Below, one piece after another: positions 17,432-25,441 of a stretch of 64,000 nt of DNA (position 1 is the stretch's first letter; the number at the start of each line of letters is the position of its first letter). The notes beneath the pieces are model-generated. The model was not told the DNA's origin, searched no databases, and saw only the letters and a list, made by a program, of their open reading frames with translations. Both the position numbers and the translations under genes were made by a program. The DNA is taken from contig JAXMBL010000004.1 of NCBI GenBank assembly GCA_046349915.1, forward strand, positions 186,001 through 250,000. Direction: 5' to 3'. Source of the DNA: CAIXSC01 sp046349915. Its GTDB lineage: Bacteria > Planctomycetota > Planctomycetia > Pirellulales > Pirellulaceae.

Positions 17432-18355
17432 CTACGCCTCGGCCATTTCACGCGCGTGGTAGCTGCTACGCACAAACGGTCCACTCGCGACTTGCTTGAA
17501 GCCCATGGCCTGCGCCAGGCGGCCTAGTTCCTCAAACTCCTCGGGCGGTACGTATCGCTTCACGGGCAAGTAACGCGGGCCCGGCTGAAGGTACTGGCCG
17601 AGCGTCAGAAAGTCGCAATCGTGAGCTCGCAGGTCGGCGAGCGCGTCGAGCAGTTCATCGCGAGTTTCGCCCAGACCGAGCATGAGCCCGCTCTTCGTCT
17701 TGATCGCCGGATCGTACTGCTTGACTCGTCGCAGCAGCTCCAGGGTCCAACGATAATCGGACTTGGGACCGCGCACTTCGCGGTAAAGCCGCGGCACGGT
17801 TTCCATGTTGTGGTTGAAGACTTCGGGGCGAGCGGCACAGACGCGTTCGAGTGCGTCTTTGCAACTGACGAAATCGGGCGTCAGCACTTCGATCGTCGCT
17901 CCCGTACGTTGACGCACCGCGAGCACGCACTGGTAAAAATGTTCGGCGCCGCCGTCAGGCAGGTCGTCGCGCGTGACCGACGTGATGACTACGTGTTTCA
18001 GGACCAGCCGGAACGCAGCTTCGGCCAACCGTTCTGGTTCGTCCGCCTCGGGGAGCTGCGGCTTCCCGCGATCGACCGAACAGAATCCACAGGGGCGAGT
18101 GCAGACGTTGCCGAGCACCATGAAAGTGGCGGTATTCTGCGACCAGCACTCCATCCGGTTCGGGCATTTGGCCTCCTCGCACACGGTCTCCAGTCGCAAT
18201 TCCTCGACGAGTCGGGCCGTAAAGTGGTTGGCGTTTCCCTTGGGAACTTCGCGGCGGAGCCAAGGGGGGAGTCGGCGCTGAGGTTCGGCGTCTTCCCCCG
18301 AAAGAACGGGTGTTGTGGGGAATTCAATTTGGACTAGCGGTGTGTCGGCGCTCAT
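17432..18355 (-). CDS. lipA: Lipoyl synthase
   Basis: 307-residue radical-SAM enzyme that inserts two sulfur atoms into octanoyl groups on lipoyl domains. It carries both cluster motifs: the auxiliary cluster CEEAKCPNRMEC and the radical-SAM cluster CTRPCGFC. The C-terminal FVRSSYHA contains the conserved RSSY, whose Ser ligates the auxiliary cluster. GPKSDYRWTLELL and KTKSGLMLGLGET are also typical. The ATG at 18355 (MSADTPLV) is chosen, giving a normal length; an upstream in-frame ATG would add 33 unconserved residues overlapping the divergent gene. No lipB is seen nearby. Confidence 0.96.
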   Translation of the reverse strand: MSADTPLVQIEFPTTPVLSGEDAEPQRRLPPWLRREVPKGNANHFTARLVEELRLETVCEEAKCPNRMECWSQNTATFMVLGNVCTRPCGFCSVDRGKPQLPEADEPERLAEAAFRLVLKHVVITSVTRDDLPDGGAEHFYQCVLAVRQRTGATIEVLTPDFVSCKDALERVCAARPEVFNHNMETVPRLYREVRGPKSDYRWTLELLRRVKQYDPAIKTKSGLMLGLGETRDELLDALADLRAHDCDFLTLGQYLQPGPRYLPVKRYVPPEEFEELGRLAQAMGFKQVASGPFVRSSYHAREMAEA

Positions 18356-18452
18356 GGTCGATTCCAGATTCGGGAATTCGCGAGCCCGTATTATTGCCTG
18401 CGAGGCCCGATTCGGCCATGGTAGAGCCGATAACTCCCTGAGGTGCATGGGC

Positions 18453-18902
18453 ATGTGGAATCAAATTGCATTTGGCGGCTTTCTCATCGTGGTGGCCATC
18501 GGCCTTTACTGGCACCACCACCGGGCCGAAGCGAATTGGTCCGCCGAGGTGGCTCAATGGCCCGAAGCGGCCGCAACCGAACATTCTCGCAATTCACGAG
18601 ATCGACAAAGTCGACGGGTGCGGGCGAGTTGGCTGATTGGGGTCGTGGGAGTGGCCATGATCGGCGGCGTGTTCCTGGAGTCGACTTTGTATTTCGCGGT
18701 GTTCTGGGCGGTTGTGCTCGTCCTGGTCTCTTACATCGTCTGGCTAGGGCTGGCCGACCTCTGGCTGACTCGACGGCACATGCGAGCCCTTAATGAGCAG
18801 CAGCGAGTGGCGACGGCTCAACTGCGAGCGGAACTGGAGGCCGAGATCGCTCGACTGCGAACTCAAGCCTCGCCCGAGTCGCCGCCGCTGGATTCCGCTT
18901 AG
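18453..18902 (+). CDS. Two-helix membrane protein of unknown function
   Basis: 149-residue protein, not recognised. It starts MWNQIAFGGFLIVVAIGLYW (one membrane helix), then a charged loop, a second hydrophobic region of about 45 residues (WLIGVVGVAMIGG ... VLVLVSYIVWL), and a C-terminal predicted coiled coil (RALNEQQRVATAQLRAELEAEIARL). The ATG at 18453 has GAGG nine bases upstream; another ATG lies two codons earlier. It is divergent from lipA and followed by repeat-rich DNA. Confidence 0.7.
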   Translation: MWNQIAFGGFLIVVAIGLYWHHHRAEANWSAEVAQWPEAAATEHSRNSRDRQSRRVRASWLIGVVGVAMIGGVFLESTLYFAVFWAVVLVLVSYIVWLGLADLWLTRRHMRALNEQQRVATAQLRAELEAEIARLRTQASPESPPLDSA

Positions 18903-19299
18903 TGTTATTGGTCACCGCGAAGAACTGGGGTACGACGGACTTCTAGTCCGTCGATCCTCCGCCGCCCTCAAGGACTGCCGTGCAACTGGTTCGGTACGTC
19001 ACGGTTCGACGGACTAGGAAGTCCGTCGTACGGGAGGCTTTCCTCATGTACGACGGACTTCCAGTCCGTCGCGCGGCAGTTGTCGAGCCTCAATCGGCCG
19101 ACAACGCGGATTGGCTGGCGGCAGTGGGCGCTCGCGGGCCACGTGGCTTACCGCTCACGAAGTGAGCGGGCTACCATGACGGACTTCTAGTGGGTCGTGC
19201 GGCTGGCACTCACAGGCGTTGGATCGCGGAGCGTTCCACGACTATCATTAGCGAACAAATCCTCAACTACCTCCCCTCCTTTTCCTTGCTCGGAGCAAC
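18903..19299. repeat. Repeat-rich intergenic region with composite module, copy 2
   Basis: No gene is seen. It contains palindrome copies (cgacggact-tcc-agtccgtcg type) at 18930-18953, 19007-19031 and 19048-19071, and a degenerate one at 19176-19198. A composite module (19046-19198) consists of palindrome, spacer tcaatcggccgacaacgcgg..., hairpin ccgctcac-gaa-gtgagcgg and a second palindrome. The same order occurs at 52205-52356. A partial copy of the 15331 hairpin arm (ggcgttggatcgcggagcg) lies at 19211-19245. The final 50 bases hold a GGAG ribosome site for the next gene. Confidence 0.85.
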
Positions 19300-20358
19300 A
19301 TGTCTCAACTGTTTCGCATCGCCGTCTATCCGGGTGACGGAATTGGTCCGGAAGTGATCGACGAGACTCTGCGCGTGTTGGACGCTGTCGCGGCGGCTGA
19401 TGGGTCGTTTCGGTTAGAGTACACGCGGTTGCCCTGGGGCGCTGATTACTACCACGCTCATTGCCAATTGGTTCCCGATGACTTTCTCGATGTGCTGCGG
19501 CCCTTTGACGCGATTCTGTTGGGCGCCGTCGGCTGGCCCGCGACCATCCCGGACCATCTGACTCTGGCGCCGTTGGTTCGCATTCGCCAAGCATTTGACC
19601 AGTATGCGTGCGTCCGACCCGCTCGACTGTACCCTGGACTACGCAGTTATCTGGCTGACAAAGGTTCCGAGCACATCGACATGGTGGTTATCCGAGAAAA
19701 CTCGGAGGGCGAGTACATCGATAACGGAGGCCGGTTTCGGCGAGGAACTCCGGAAGAGTTTGCGGTGCAGACGGCGCTCCACACGCGGAAGGGAATCGAG
19801 CGGATTCTGCGTTATGGATTCGAGTTGGCGCGGAAGCGTCGTCGCAAATTGACGATGGCGACGAAGTCAAATGCGCAGCGTTATGCCTATGTGCTGTGGG
19901 ATGAGGTCCTGGAAGAACTGGCGCCTCAATTCGCGGACGTCGAATCGGAGCGGCAGCATTGCGACGCGGCGCTCATGAATATGGTGCGTTGGCCTGAGCG
20001 GTTCGATGTGATTGTCGCTTCAAACCTGTTTGGCGACTTATTGACCGATCTGGGCGGGCTGCTCGGCGGCGGCCTGGGGTTGGCGCCCAGTTGCAACGTC
20101 AACCCTGAACGAGCGTATCCGTCGATGTTTGAGCCAGTACATGGTTCGGCGCCGGACATCGCGGGGAAAGGGATCGCCAACCCGATTGCCGCGATCTTGA
20201 GCGCCGCCATGATGCTCGATCATCTCGAACTGCCGGCCGCCGCTGCTCGAGTGCGCCAGGCCGTCGAGCGAACGCTGGCGGCGGGCCACAAGACGCCCGA
20301 CTTGGGCGGTTCGTTGCGAACTCACGAGATGGGCGAGCGGATCGCGGCCATGATCTAA
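19300..20358 (+). CDS. Tartrate/D-malate dehydrogenase family protein
   Basis: 352-residue NAD-dependent beta-decarboxylating dehydrogenase of the isocitrate/isopropylmalate family. PGDGIGPEVIDE is the N-terminal family motif, and the NLFGDLLTDLGGLLGGGLGLAPS block and FEPVHGSAPDIAGKGIANP carry metal and nucleotide contacts. The region LLGAVGWP ... PDHLTLAPLVRIRQAFDQYACVRP matches tartrate dehydrogenase/decarboxylase (TtuC) and D-malate dehydrogenase (DmlA) better than LeuB. It probably oxidises D-malate or tartrate to pyruvate- or oxaloacetate-type products with CO2 release. The start has GGAG seven bases upstream. It stands alone, flanked by repeats on both sides; leuB-like activity cannot be excluded. 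Confidence 0.85.
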   Translation: MSQLFRIAVYPGDGIGPEVIDETLRVLDAVAAADGSFRLEYTRLPWGADYYHAHCQLVPDDFLDVLRPFDAILLGAVGWPATIPDHLTLAPLVRIRQAFDQYACVRPARLYPGLRSYLADKGSEHIDMVVIRENSEGEYIDNGGRFRRGTPEEFAVQTALHTRKGIERILRYGFELARKRRRKLTMATKSNAQRYAYVLWDEVLEELAPQFADVESERQHCDAALMNMVRWPERFDVIVASNLFGDLLTDLGGLLGGGLGLAPSCNVNPERAYPSMFEPVHGSAPDIAGKGIANPIAAILSAAMMLDHLELPAAAARVRQAVERTLAAGHKTPDLGGSLRTHEMGERIAAMI

Positions 20359-20371
20359 AACGCGGAAGATG

Positions 20372-20563
20372 TAGGGTGCGTCGAACCGGTCGGCGAAAAC
20401 CTTGGCCTGTACCGATAACTTCACCGCCGACCGGTGAAGACGCACCTCCGCACTGAGATCGCCTGGCCCCTTCGACCACGATCACGCGGCGAGAGAAGGT
20501 CGCGAACTGGAGAATCGCTCGGTCGAATCGGTGCGTCGCCGCCGGAGGCTTTGACGCACCCTA
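20372..20563 (-). repeat. 192-bp two-hairpin repeat element, copy 1
   Basis: Begins tagggtgcgtcgaacc and ends ggctttgacgcaccct. One end forms ggtgcgtc...ccggtcggcg / cgccgaccgg...gacgcacc, the other ggtgcgtc / gacgcacc around gccgccggaggcttt. The whole element is the near-identical reverse complement of 48198-48390. Its second hairpin end is also shared with the 159-bp tandem units and 50656-50714. Confidence 0.9.
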
Positions 20564-20576
20564 CCTCCAGACTTTC

Positions 20577-20600
20577 GTACGACGGACTTCCAGTCCGTCG
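20577..20600. repeat. Intergenic palindrome, GACGGACT type
   Basis: gtacgacggacttccagtcc with gtcg following: a 9-10-bp stem with a short loop, identical to copies near 157, 19048, 52172 and 52207. Confidence 0.9.
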
Positions 20601-20674
20601 TTTTGGGGTGGTGTAGAACGAGAAACGACACCCTTAATACGCTCTGTACTTCTCGGTGAAAAAACTCAAAAAGA

Positions 20675-20697
20675 CAGACCGGTTGCCAGTCGGTCTG
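20675..20697. repeat. Short inverted repeat resembling a hairpin terminator
   Basis: cagaccg / cggtctg arms with loop gttgccagt. Its design (bases ccagt before the right arm) resembles the GACGGACT palindromes but with a different stem. An A-rich tract precedes it, which is consistent with a terminator reading leftwards; no gene on that strand needs one here. Confidence 0.5.
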
Positions 20698-20825
20698 ATC
20701 ACACAGCAAGCGTGTCTACGGCGGCGGAATGCTCGCATGAGTTAAGTCATTGTTTCACAGTGAATTACTTAGTGTGAGACACGAGGATCGATCGTGGTTT
20801 GTCGCCCTCTCATTCGTATCGACGC

Positions 20826-20853
20826 ATCGAAATAACCGATGAGTCGATTCGAT
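20826..20853. promoter_or_regulatory. Possible LysR-type operator upstream of the NhaR-like gene
   Basis: Inverted repeat ATCGAA (20826-20831) ... TTCGAT (20848-20853), about 150 bases before the regulator start in an AT-richer stretch. LysR proteins usually bind such interrupted dyads near their own promoters. This is inference only. The rest of 20604-21002 shows no gene. Confidence 0.3.
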
Positions 20854-21002
20854 ACATCTATTTGTCGACTCTCGGAGGCGTGCCGATACTTTGACGAGTT
20901 CGGTTGAGCGTTTGGTGATGAAGCGTCGTTGGCTCGCGGCTGACCCTCGCGTTCGCCAAGTCAGAGACCTGGAACCTCAGGGAGCAAGTTGAGCTCAGAA
21001 CG

Positions 21003-21902
21003 ATGGATTGGTTGAACTACCACCACCTGCATTACTTCTGGATGGTTGCTCGCGAGGGAAGCGTGTCGCGAGCCGCCGAGATGTTGCATTTGGCTCAGCC
21101 CACGCTCACCTCCCAGATTCGTCGCCTCGAACACTCGCTCGGCAAAAAGCTCTTTCAGAAACGCGGTCGCTTGTTGGTGCTAACGCAGGATGGCGAGTCG
21201 GTTTATCGCTATGCGCAGGAGATCTTTTCGCTGGGGCAGGAGTTGATGCGCGTGTCGCGTGGCGAGTCGATTGGAGTGACCACGAAATTCTCCGTGGGAA
21301 TCTCCGACTCGCTCCCCAAGCTCACCACCTATCGCCTGTTGGAACCTGCGTTCTCGTTGCGTCCCGCGCCGCGACTGCATGTGCGCATCGACAAGACCGA
21401 CAGGTTGCTCGCGGAACTCGCCATCCATGGCGTCGACCTGGTCATCAGCGATTCGCCGTTGATGCCTTCGTTGCGAGTGCGGGCGTTTAATCATTTGCTC
21501 GGCGAGACCTCGGTCACGGTGTTTGGAGTCGAATCGCTGGCTCACGAGCTGAAGGCAAAGTTCCCACAGTCGCTGCATGGAGCTCCCATGTTGCTACAAA
21601 CCAGCAACACGACCGTGCGACAGTCGCTGGAGCAATGGTTTGAAGCGACGGGGATTCGACCGAACATCGTGGGCGAGGTCGAGGATATGGCGATGCTCCA
21701 AACGCTTGGTCAACATGGACACGGCATTTTTGTCGCGCCTACGGTTGTCTGCGACGACGTTTGTCGACGGTATGGCGTGATCGCGATCGGCGAACTCGAA
21801 AAGGTGAAAGAGCGTTTCTACGCGATCTCGGTCGAGCGAAAAATCACGCATCCCGCCGTCTTGGCCATCTCCGAGGTCGCTCGCCGTCGATTGTTCACTT
21901 GA
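21003..21902 (+). CDS. LysR-family regulator, NhaR-like
   Basis: 299-residue transcription factor. The N-terminal winged helix-turn-helix begins MDWLNYHHLHYFWMVAREGS and continues SRAAEMLHLAQPTLTSQIRRLE, the wording typical of NhaR rather than general LysR. The C-terminal LysR effector domain follows from about residue 95. Escherichia coli NhaR activates the Na+/H+ antiporter gene nhaA and osmC in response to sodium. No antiporter gene is in this window, so its targets here are unknown. It ends ten bases before the convergent secreted-protein gene. Confidence 0.85.
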   Translation: MDWLNYHHLHYFWMVAREGSVSRAAEMLHLAQPTLTSQIRRLEHSLGKKLFQKRGRLLVLTQDGESVYRYAQEIFSLGQELMRVSRGESIGVTTKFSVGISDSLPKLTTYRLLEPAFSLRPAPRLHVRIDKTDRLLAELAIHGVDLVISDSPLMPSLRVRAFNHLLGETSVTVFGVESLAHELKAKFPQSLHGAPMLLQTSNTTVRQSLEQWFEATGIRPNIVGEVEDMAMLQTLGQHGHGIFVAPTVVCDDVCRRYGVIAIGELEKVKERFYAISVERKITHPAVLAISEVARRRLFT

Positions 21903-21911
21903 CCAATCACC

Positions 21912-24900
21912 TTAGGCAAATACGAACTGACTGCTGGACACGACTCGATTCCAATTCAGCAGCCGGATACGCTTGCCATTGGCGAGTTGCATGGTGACCA
22001 TGCTGCCGGCTCTTTCGAAGGAAATTTGCGCGTACGCGAGAGAGTAGGCGATCAGGTCGATTCGATCGCTGTAAAGAGCGAAATCGCCGAGCGTATCGAG
22101 CGAGCTGAGATCGGCGACAAAGCGGACGGTATCGCGACCGCCGCCGGTGTAAATGAGATCCATGCCATCTCCGCCATCCAGCAGATCGGTCCCCTCGCCG
22201 CCTTCGAGCGTATCGTCGCCCGCATCGCCGATGATTAGGTCGGCGCCGCCCAGTCCCACAAGTCGGTCATTGCCGTCGCCGCCACGCAGTTGATCGACGC
22301 CGTGCGTGCCGATGATTGTGTCATTTCCCTTTCCTCCATCGATATATGGCACGCCGCTCAGACTCATCGAGTAGCTGGGCGAGATCAGGAAGGTGAATTC
22401 GTTGTCCGCCTCATCGCCGATGATTGGTTGACCGTTGCCGACCCAACCTTCGATCAAGACGGTTGGGCCGTCGAAGGTCGCCAGCACCACGGGGGCTGGC
22501 TGGTCATTGAAGATCGTGTCAACGTTATCTCCGCCTCGCAGTACGTCGTATTTGGCCTCGTCCCCGCGTACGAGAAACGCATCGTAACCGGCGCCTCCGA
22601 ACGAAGCGTCGACGCCAGGGCCGCCGTCGAGTTGATCATCGTGCAAGCCGCCATCCAGCGAATCGTCGCTGGGGCCTCCGTAGAGCTGATCGAAGCCGTC
22701 GGCCCCGATCAGGGAATCGGGGCCGCTTCCGCCGTAGAGAATGTCGTCATTGTCGCCGCCGAGAAGCGAGTCGGCGCCAGCGCCGCCAATCAAGCAATCA
22801 ACGCCTTGGAGTCCTTCGAGCCAGTCGTTTCCTCCTCGGCCAAACAGCAGATCCGCGGCGGCAGTGCCTTGCAGTGTATCATTGCCTGCGAGATCGCCGA
22901 CGCGGATGTTCTCGACACCGGGGAGACTGGCGATGCAACGAGTAACGTTCAGGATTTGCGACTCTTCATAGGCCGCGACGGTGATCGTTTCGAATTCTGA
23001 CAACGCGAGCCCACCTCCGGGCGACAGGATGAGGTCGAGTGATTGTTCGGTGGGTGAGGCAAGATAGGCCTGGAGGTTGGCGAGTTGTGGATTGGTCCAC
23101 GCTTCAAACAAACTGGGTGTAAGTGCGACGGTTACTTGGTCAAAGGCTGCTTCTCCCTGGATGTCGACGATTGTGCCGACTGGGTACGAGATTTCTTGCA
23201 GCACGACGCCCGCGGCGGTGGATCTTGTGACCGTGACACCCGACTCGGCAAAGATCACGGTAAACAAGTCGGGATCGGCCGTGCCGTGAATTTCCTCCCG
23301 AATTTCTCCGGAGCGGGTCACAGTCACGATTCCTGCCGCGACACTGGCTGCACCGTCGCTATCCGTGACGCGGACCTGAATCGGGCGAGCGCCGGTCAAG
23401 GTGGATGTGAATGTTGCAGTGACGCCAAAAGCATCATCAAACTGACCGTCGTTATCGAGCTCCCAAGCGTACTCGACAATGTCACTGTTCGCGTCGAAGG
23501 ACGCGGCGGCGGTCAAGGTGAGGCTGGCGTCGGTTGTCGTCGAATACGGGCCGCCAATGTCGGCGATGGGGCCAGGATTGAAGAGCTGCGAGAGGAAGAA
23601 ATCGAGACCTCCCGCAGTGGCTAAGGTCAGTGTGCCAGCAGACGGATCGAAGTCCGCATTCGTGCTGGTTAACATCCCCGTCGTGAAGACTCGGCGGGTC
23701 GAAGCCCCGGGTGTCACCGCGATGGCTCGCGGTTGATCGGAGGAACTGCCGCCCATCGACTTCGCCCACTGAAAGTCGCCATTGGCATTGAATTTCGACA
23801 AATAGACATCATCGCTGCCGGCGGAACTCAAGTTGAAAACGGCAGCGCCCGGATCGAAATCGGCGGTTCCACCGAAGTAGCCTGTCGAATAGACCGAGCC
23901 CTGGATATCGGCGGCGATTCCGGCGCCAGCGTCGGTAGTCGTCGAACTGCCCAACCGCTTGGCCCAGGCGAAATCGCCCGCCGAGGTGAGCTTCCAGACA
24001 AAGGCGTCCGGTGATGATCCACTGGAACTGATCAAGTTGAATGTCGCTGCGGAGGGATCGAAGTCGGCCGTTTGGCGGAAGTGACCCGTGATCAGGACGT
24101 TGCCGCTGGGATCGATCGCCACGGCGCTAGCCTCGTCCGAACTGGTTCCGCCCGCGCGACGGGCCCAGACCAGTTGTCCCGCCGAGTCATATTTCGCGGC
24201 GAAAATGTCATTGGCGCCTGTTGTCGAGAGATGCGAAACGCCGGGGCCGGGATCGAAGTCGGCGAGTCCCGAGAAGAAACCCACGATATGCGAGTTGCCC
24301 GCGGAGTCGACCGCTACCGCCGGCGCGTAATCGAGGCTGGCCGAGCCCATGGCTCGACCCCACTGCCAAGTGCCATGAGTGTCCAGTTTGGCGAGAAAAA
24401 TGTCTCCCCCGCCGGCCCCTGCGATGGGGCCGATGACGTCGCTTCCCGAGGCTCGCAACGAAAAGTTCGTGCCGAATCTGCCGGTGACATAGGCGTTGCC
24501 GAGTGAATCGACGTCGAGAACGGGGAGGATGCCTGTCGAATCTCCGGCAACGATCTGCCGGGCCCAAGAAAAGTTGCCGTTGGCGTCGAACTTGCTGACG
24601 AAGCCGTTGTATCCGCTGCCCGCTCCCGTCATGGCGAAGACGCCTGGCCCGGGGTCAAAGTCGATGTTCAATCCGCCGAAAATGCCCGTCGCGTAAACGT
24701 TGCCTTGGGAGTCGACTGTCACGTCATAGCCGGCTGTGGAATTCGCGGAAGAATTGGCGAGCGTCCGCGCCCACACCAGCGATCCGTCGGGGGCATATTT
24801 GGCGAGAAACGCGGTCGAACCATTGACGGCGGGGACGCCTGGAGGGATCAGCGTCGAACCTGCCCCGGGATCGAAGTCGAGCGCCGTGAAGGTCATTTGT

Positions 24901-25106
24901 CCCGTCACGTAGGAATTGCCCGCCTGGTCGGCGGAGACCGCGTTTCCAACCTGCGTGAAAGCGTCGCCAATTCTGAAAGCGAATCCCAATCCCACGTCTA
25001 ACGCCCACCGTGTCTCTAATTGTTCGACTCGCAACACGGCCCGACGGCGTTCATGGTGAACTCCAAGGCGACTCCGTCCGAAAATACGTGAGAAGATGTA
25101 AGGCAT
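21912..25106 (-). CDS. Large secreted SBBP/PKD/RTX-repeat protein
   Basis: 1,064-residue extracellular protein. The N-terminus has the Arg-rich segment HERRRAVLRVEQLETRWALD, resembling the LExR-type export/anchoring signal of planctomycete giant proteins. Residues about 50-540 hold SBBP-type beta-propeller repeats (GNSYVTG, DFDPGAG, recurring every 50-60 residues). A PKD-like domain follows (GGPYSTTTDASLTLTAAASFD ... VRVTDSDGAA). The last third has RTX calcium-binding nonapeptides (GGAGADSLLGGDNDD and similar) in two blocks. It probably acts at the cell surface, stabilised by calcium. The ATG at 25106 is chosen; a GTG lies three codons upstream. No catalytic domain is seen. Confidence 0.85.
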   Translation of the reverse strand: MPYIFSRIFGRSRLGVHHERRRAVLRVEQLETRWALDVGLGFAFRIGDAFTQVGNAVSADQAGNSYVTGQMTFTALDFDPGAGSTLIPPGVPAVNGSTAFLAKYAPDGSLVWARTLANSSANSTAGYDVTVDSQGNVYATGIFGGLNIDFDPGPGVFAMTGAGSGYNGFVSKFDANGNFSWARQIVAGDSTGILPVLDVDSLGNAYVTGRFGTNFSLRASGSDVIGPIAGAGGGDIFLAKLDTHGTWQWGRAMGSASLDYAPAVAVDSAGNSHIVGFFSGLADFDPGPGVSHLSTTGANDIFAAKYDSAGQLVWARRAGGTSSDEASAVAIDPSGNVLITGHFRQTADFDPSAATFNLISSSGSSPDAFVWKLTSAGDFAWAKRLGSSTTTDAGAGIAADIQGSVYSTGYFGGTADFDPGAAVFNLSSAGSDDVYLSKFNANGDFQWAKSMGGSSSDQPRAIAVTPGASTRRVFTTGMLTSTNADFDPSAGTLTLATAGGLDFFLSQLFNPGPIADIGGPYSTTTDASLTLTAAASFDANSDIVEYAWELDNDGQFDDAFGVTATFTSTLTGARPIQVRVTDSDGAASVAAGIVTVTRSGEIREEIHGTADPDLFTVIFAESGVTVTRSTAAGVVLQEISYPVGTIVDIQGEAAFDQVTVALTPSLFEAWTNPQLANLQAYLASPTEQSLDLILSPGGGLALSEFETITVAAYEESQILNVTRCIASLPGVENIRVGDLAGNDTLQGTAAADLLFGRGGNDWLEGLQGVDCLIGGAGADSLLGGDNDDILYGGSGPDSLIGADGFDQLYGGPSDDSLDGGLHDDQLDGGPGVDASFGGAGYDAFLVRGDEAKYDVLRGGDNVDTIFNDQPAPVVLATFDGPTVLIEGWVGNGQPIIGDEADNEFTFLISPSYSMSLSGVPYIDGGKGNDTIIGTHGVDQLRGGDGNDRLVGLGGADLIIGDAGDDTLEGGEGTDLLDGGDGMDLIYTGGGRDTVRFVADLSSLDTLGDFALYSDRIDLIAYSLAYAQISFERAGSMVTMQLANGKRIRLLNWNRVVSSSQFVFA

Positions 25107-25441
25107 GTCGGGCACGCGCGGGGTGAGCTGGCAAGAAAGGTACTTGCAGGCTAATGACCGTTTGCGAGATTTGCCCGACAGAGAAAATTGATGTTATGGG
25201 GAAGCCGGGACTCGAGAACCGGGGTGAACACATCACTTTTCTCAACGAGTTTCTCTTGGCGGCTGACCCCAACCATGCCTACACTTGAGGCTCTTCCGCC
25301 TTGCGTTCCGCCACGCAACGCGGCGCCTGCCTGGATTGAGCCCGTTCCCTGTTGGTTGCGTTTCCTGTTGGTTGCACCTCCCACCGGTTCCCCTGCCCGA
25401 TCGAGTCCCACCCTTCGGAACGCGTCCCGGAGAATCACCCA
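25107..25441. other. Divergent intergenic region
   Basis: 335 bases between the secreted-protein gene and the DUF1501 gene, presumably with both promoters. A direct repeat ccctgttggttgc / tcctgttggttgc lies at about 25347-25378. No gene or strong hairpin is seen. Confidence 0.5.
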
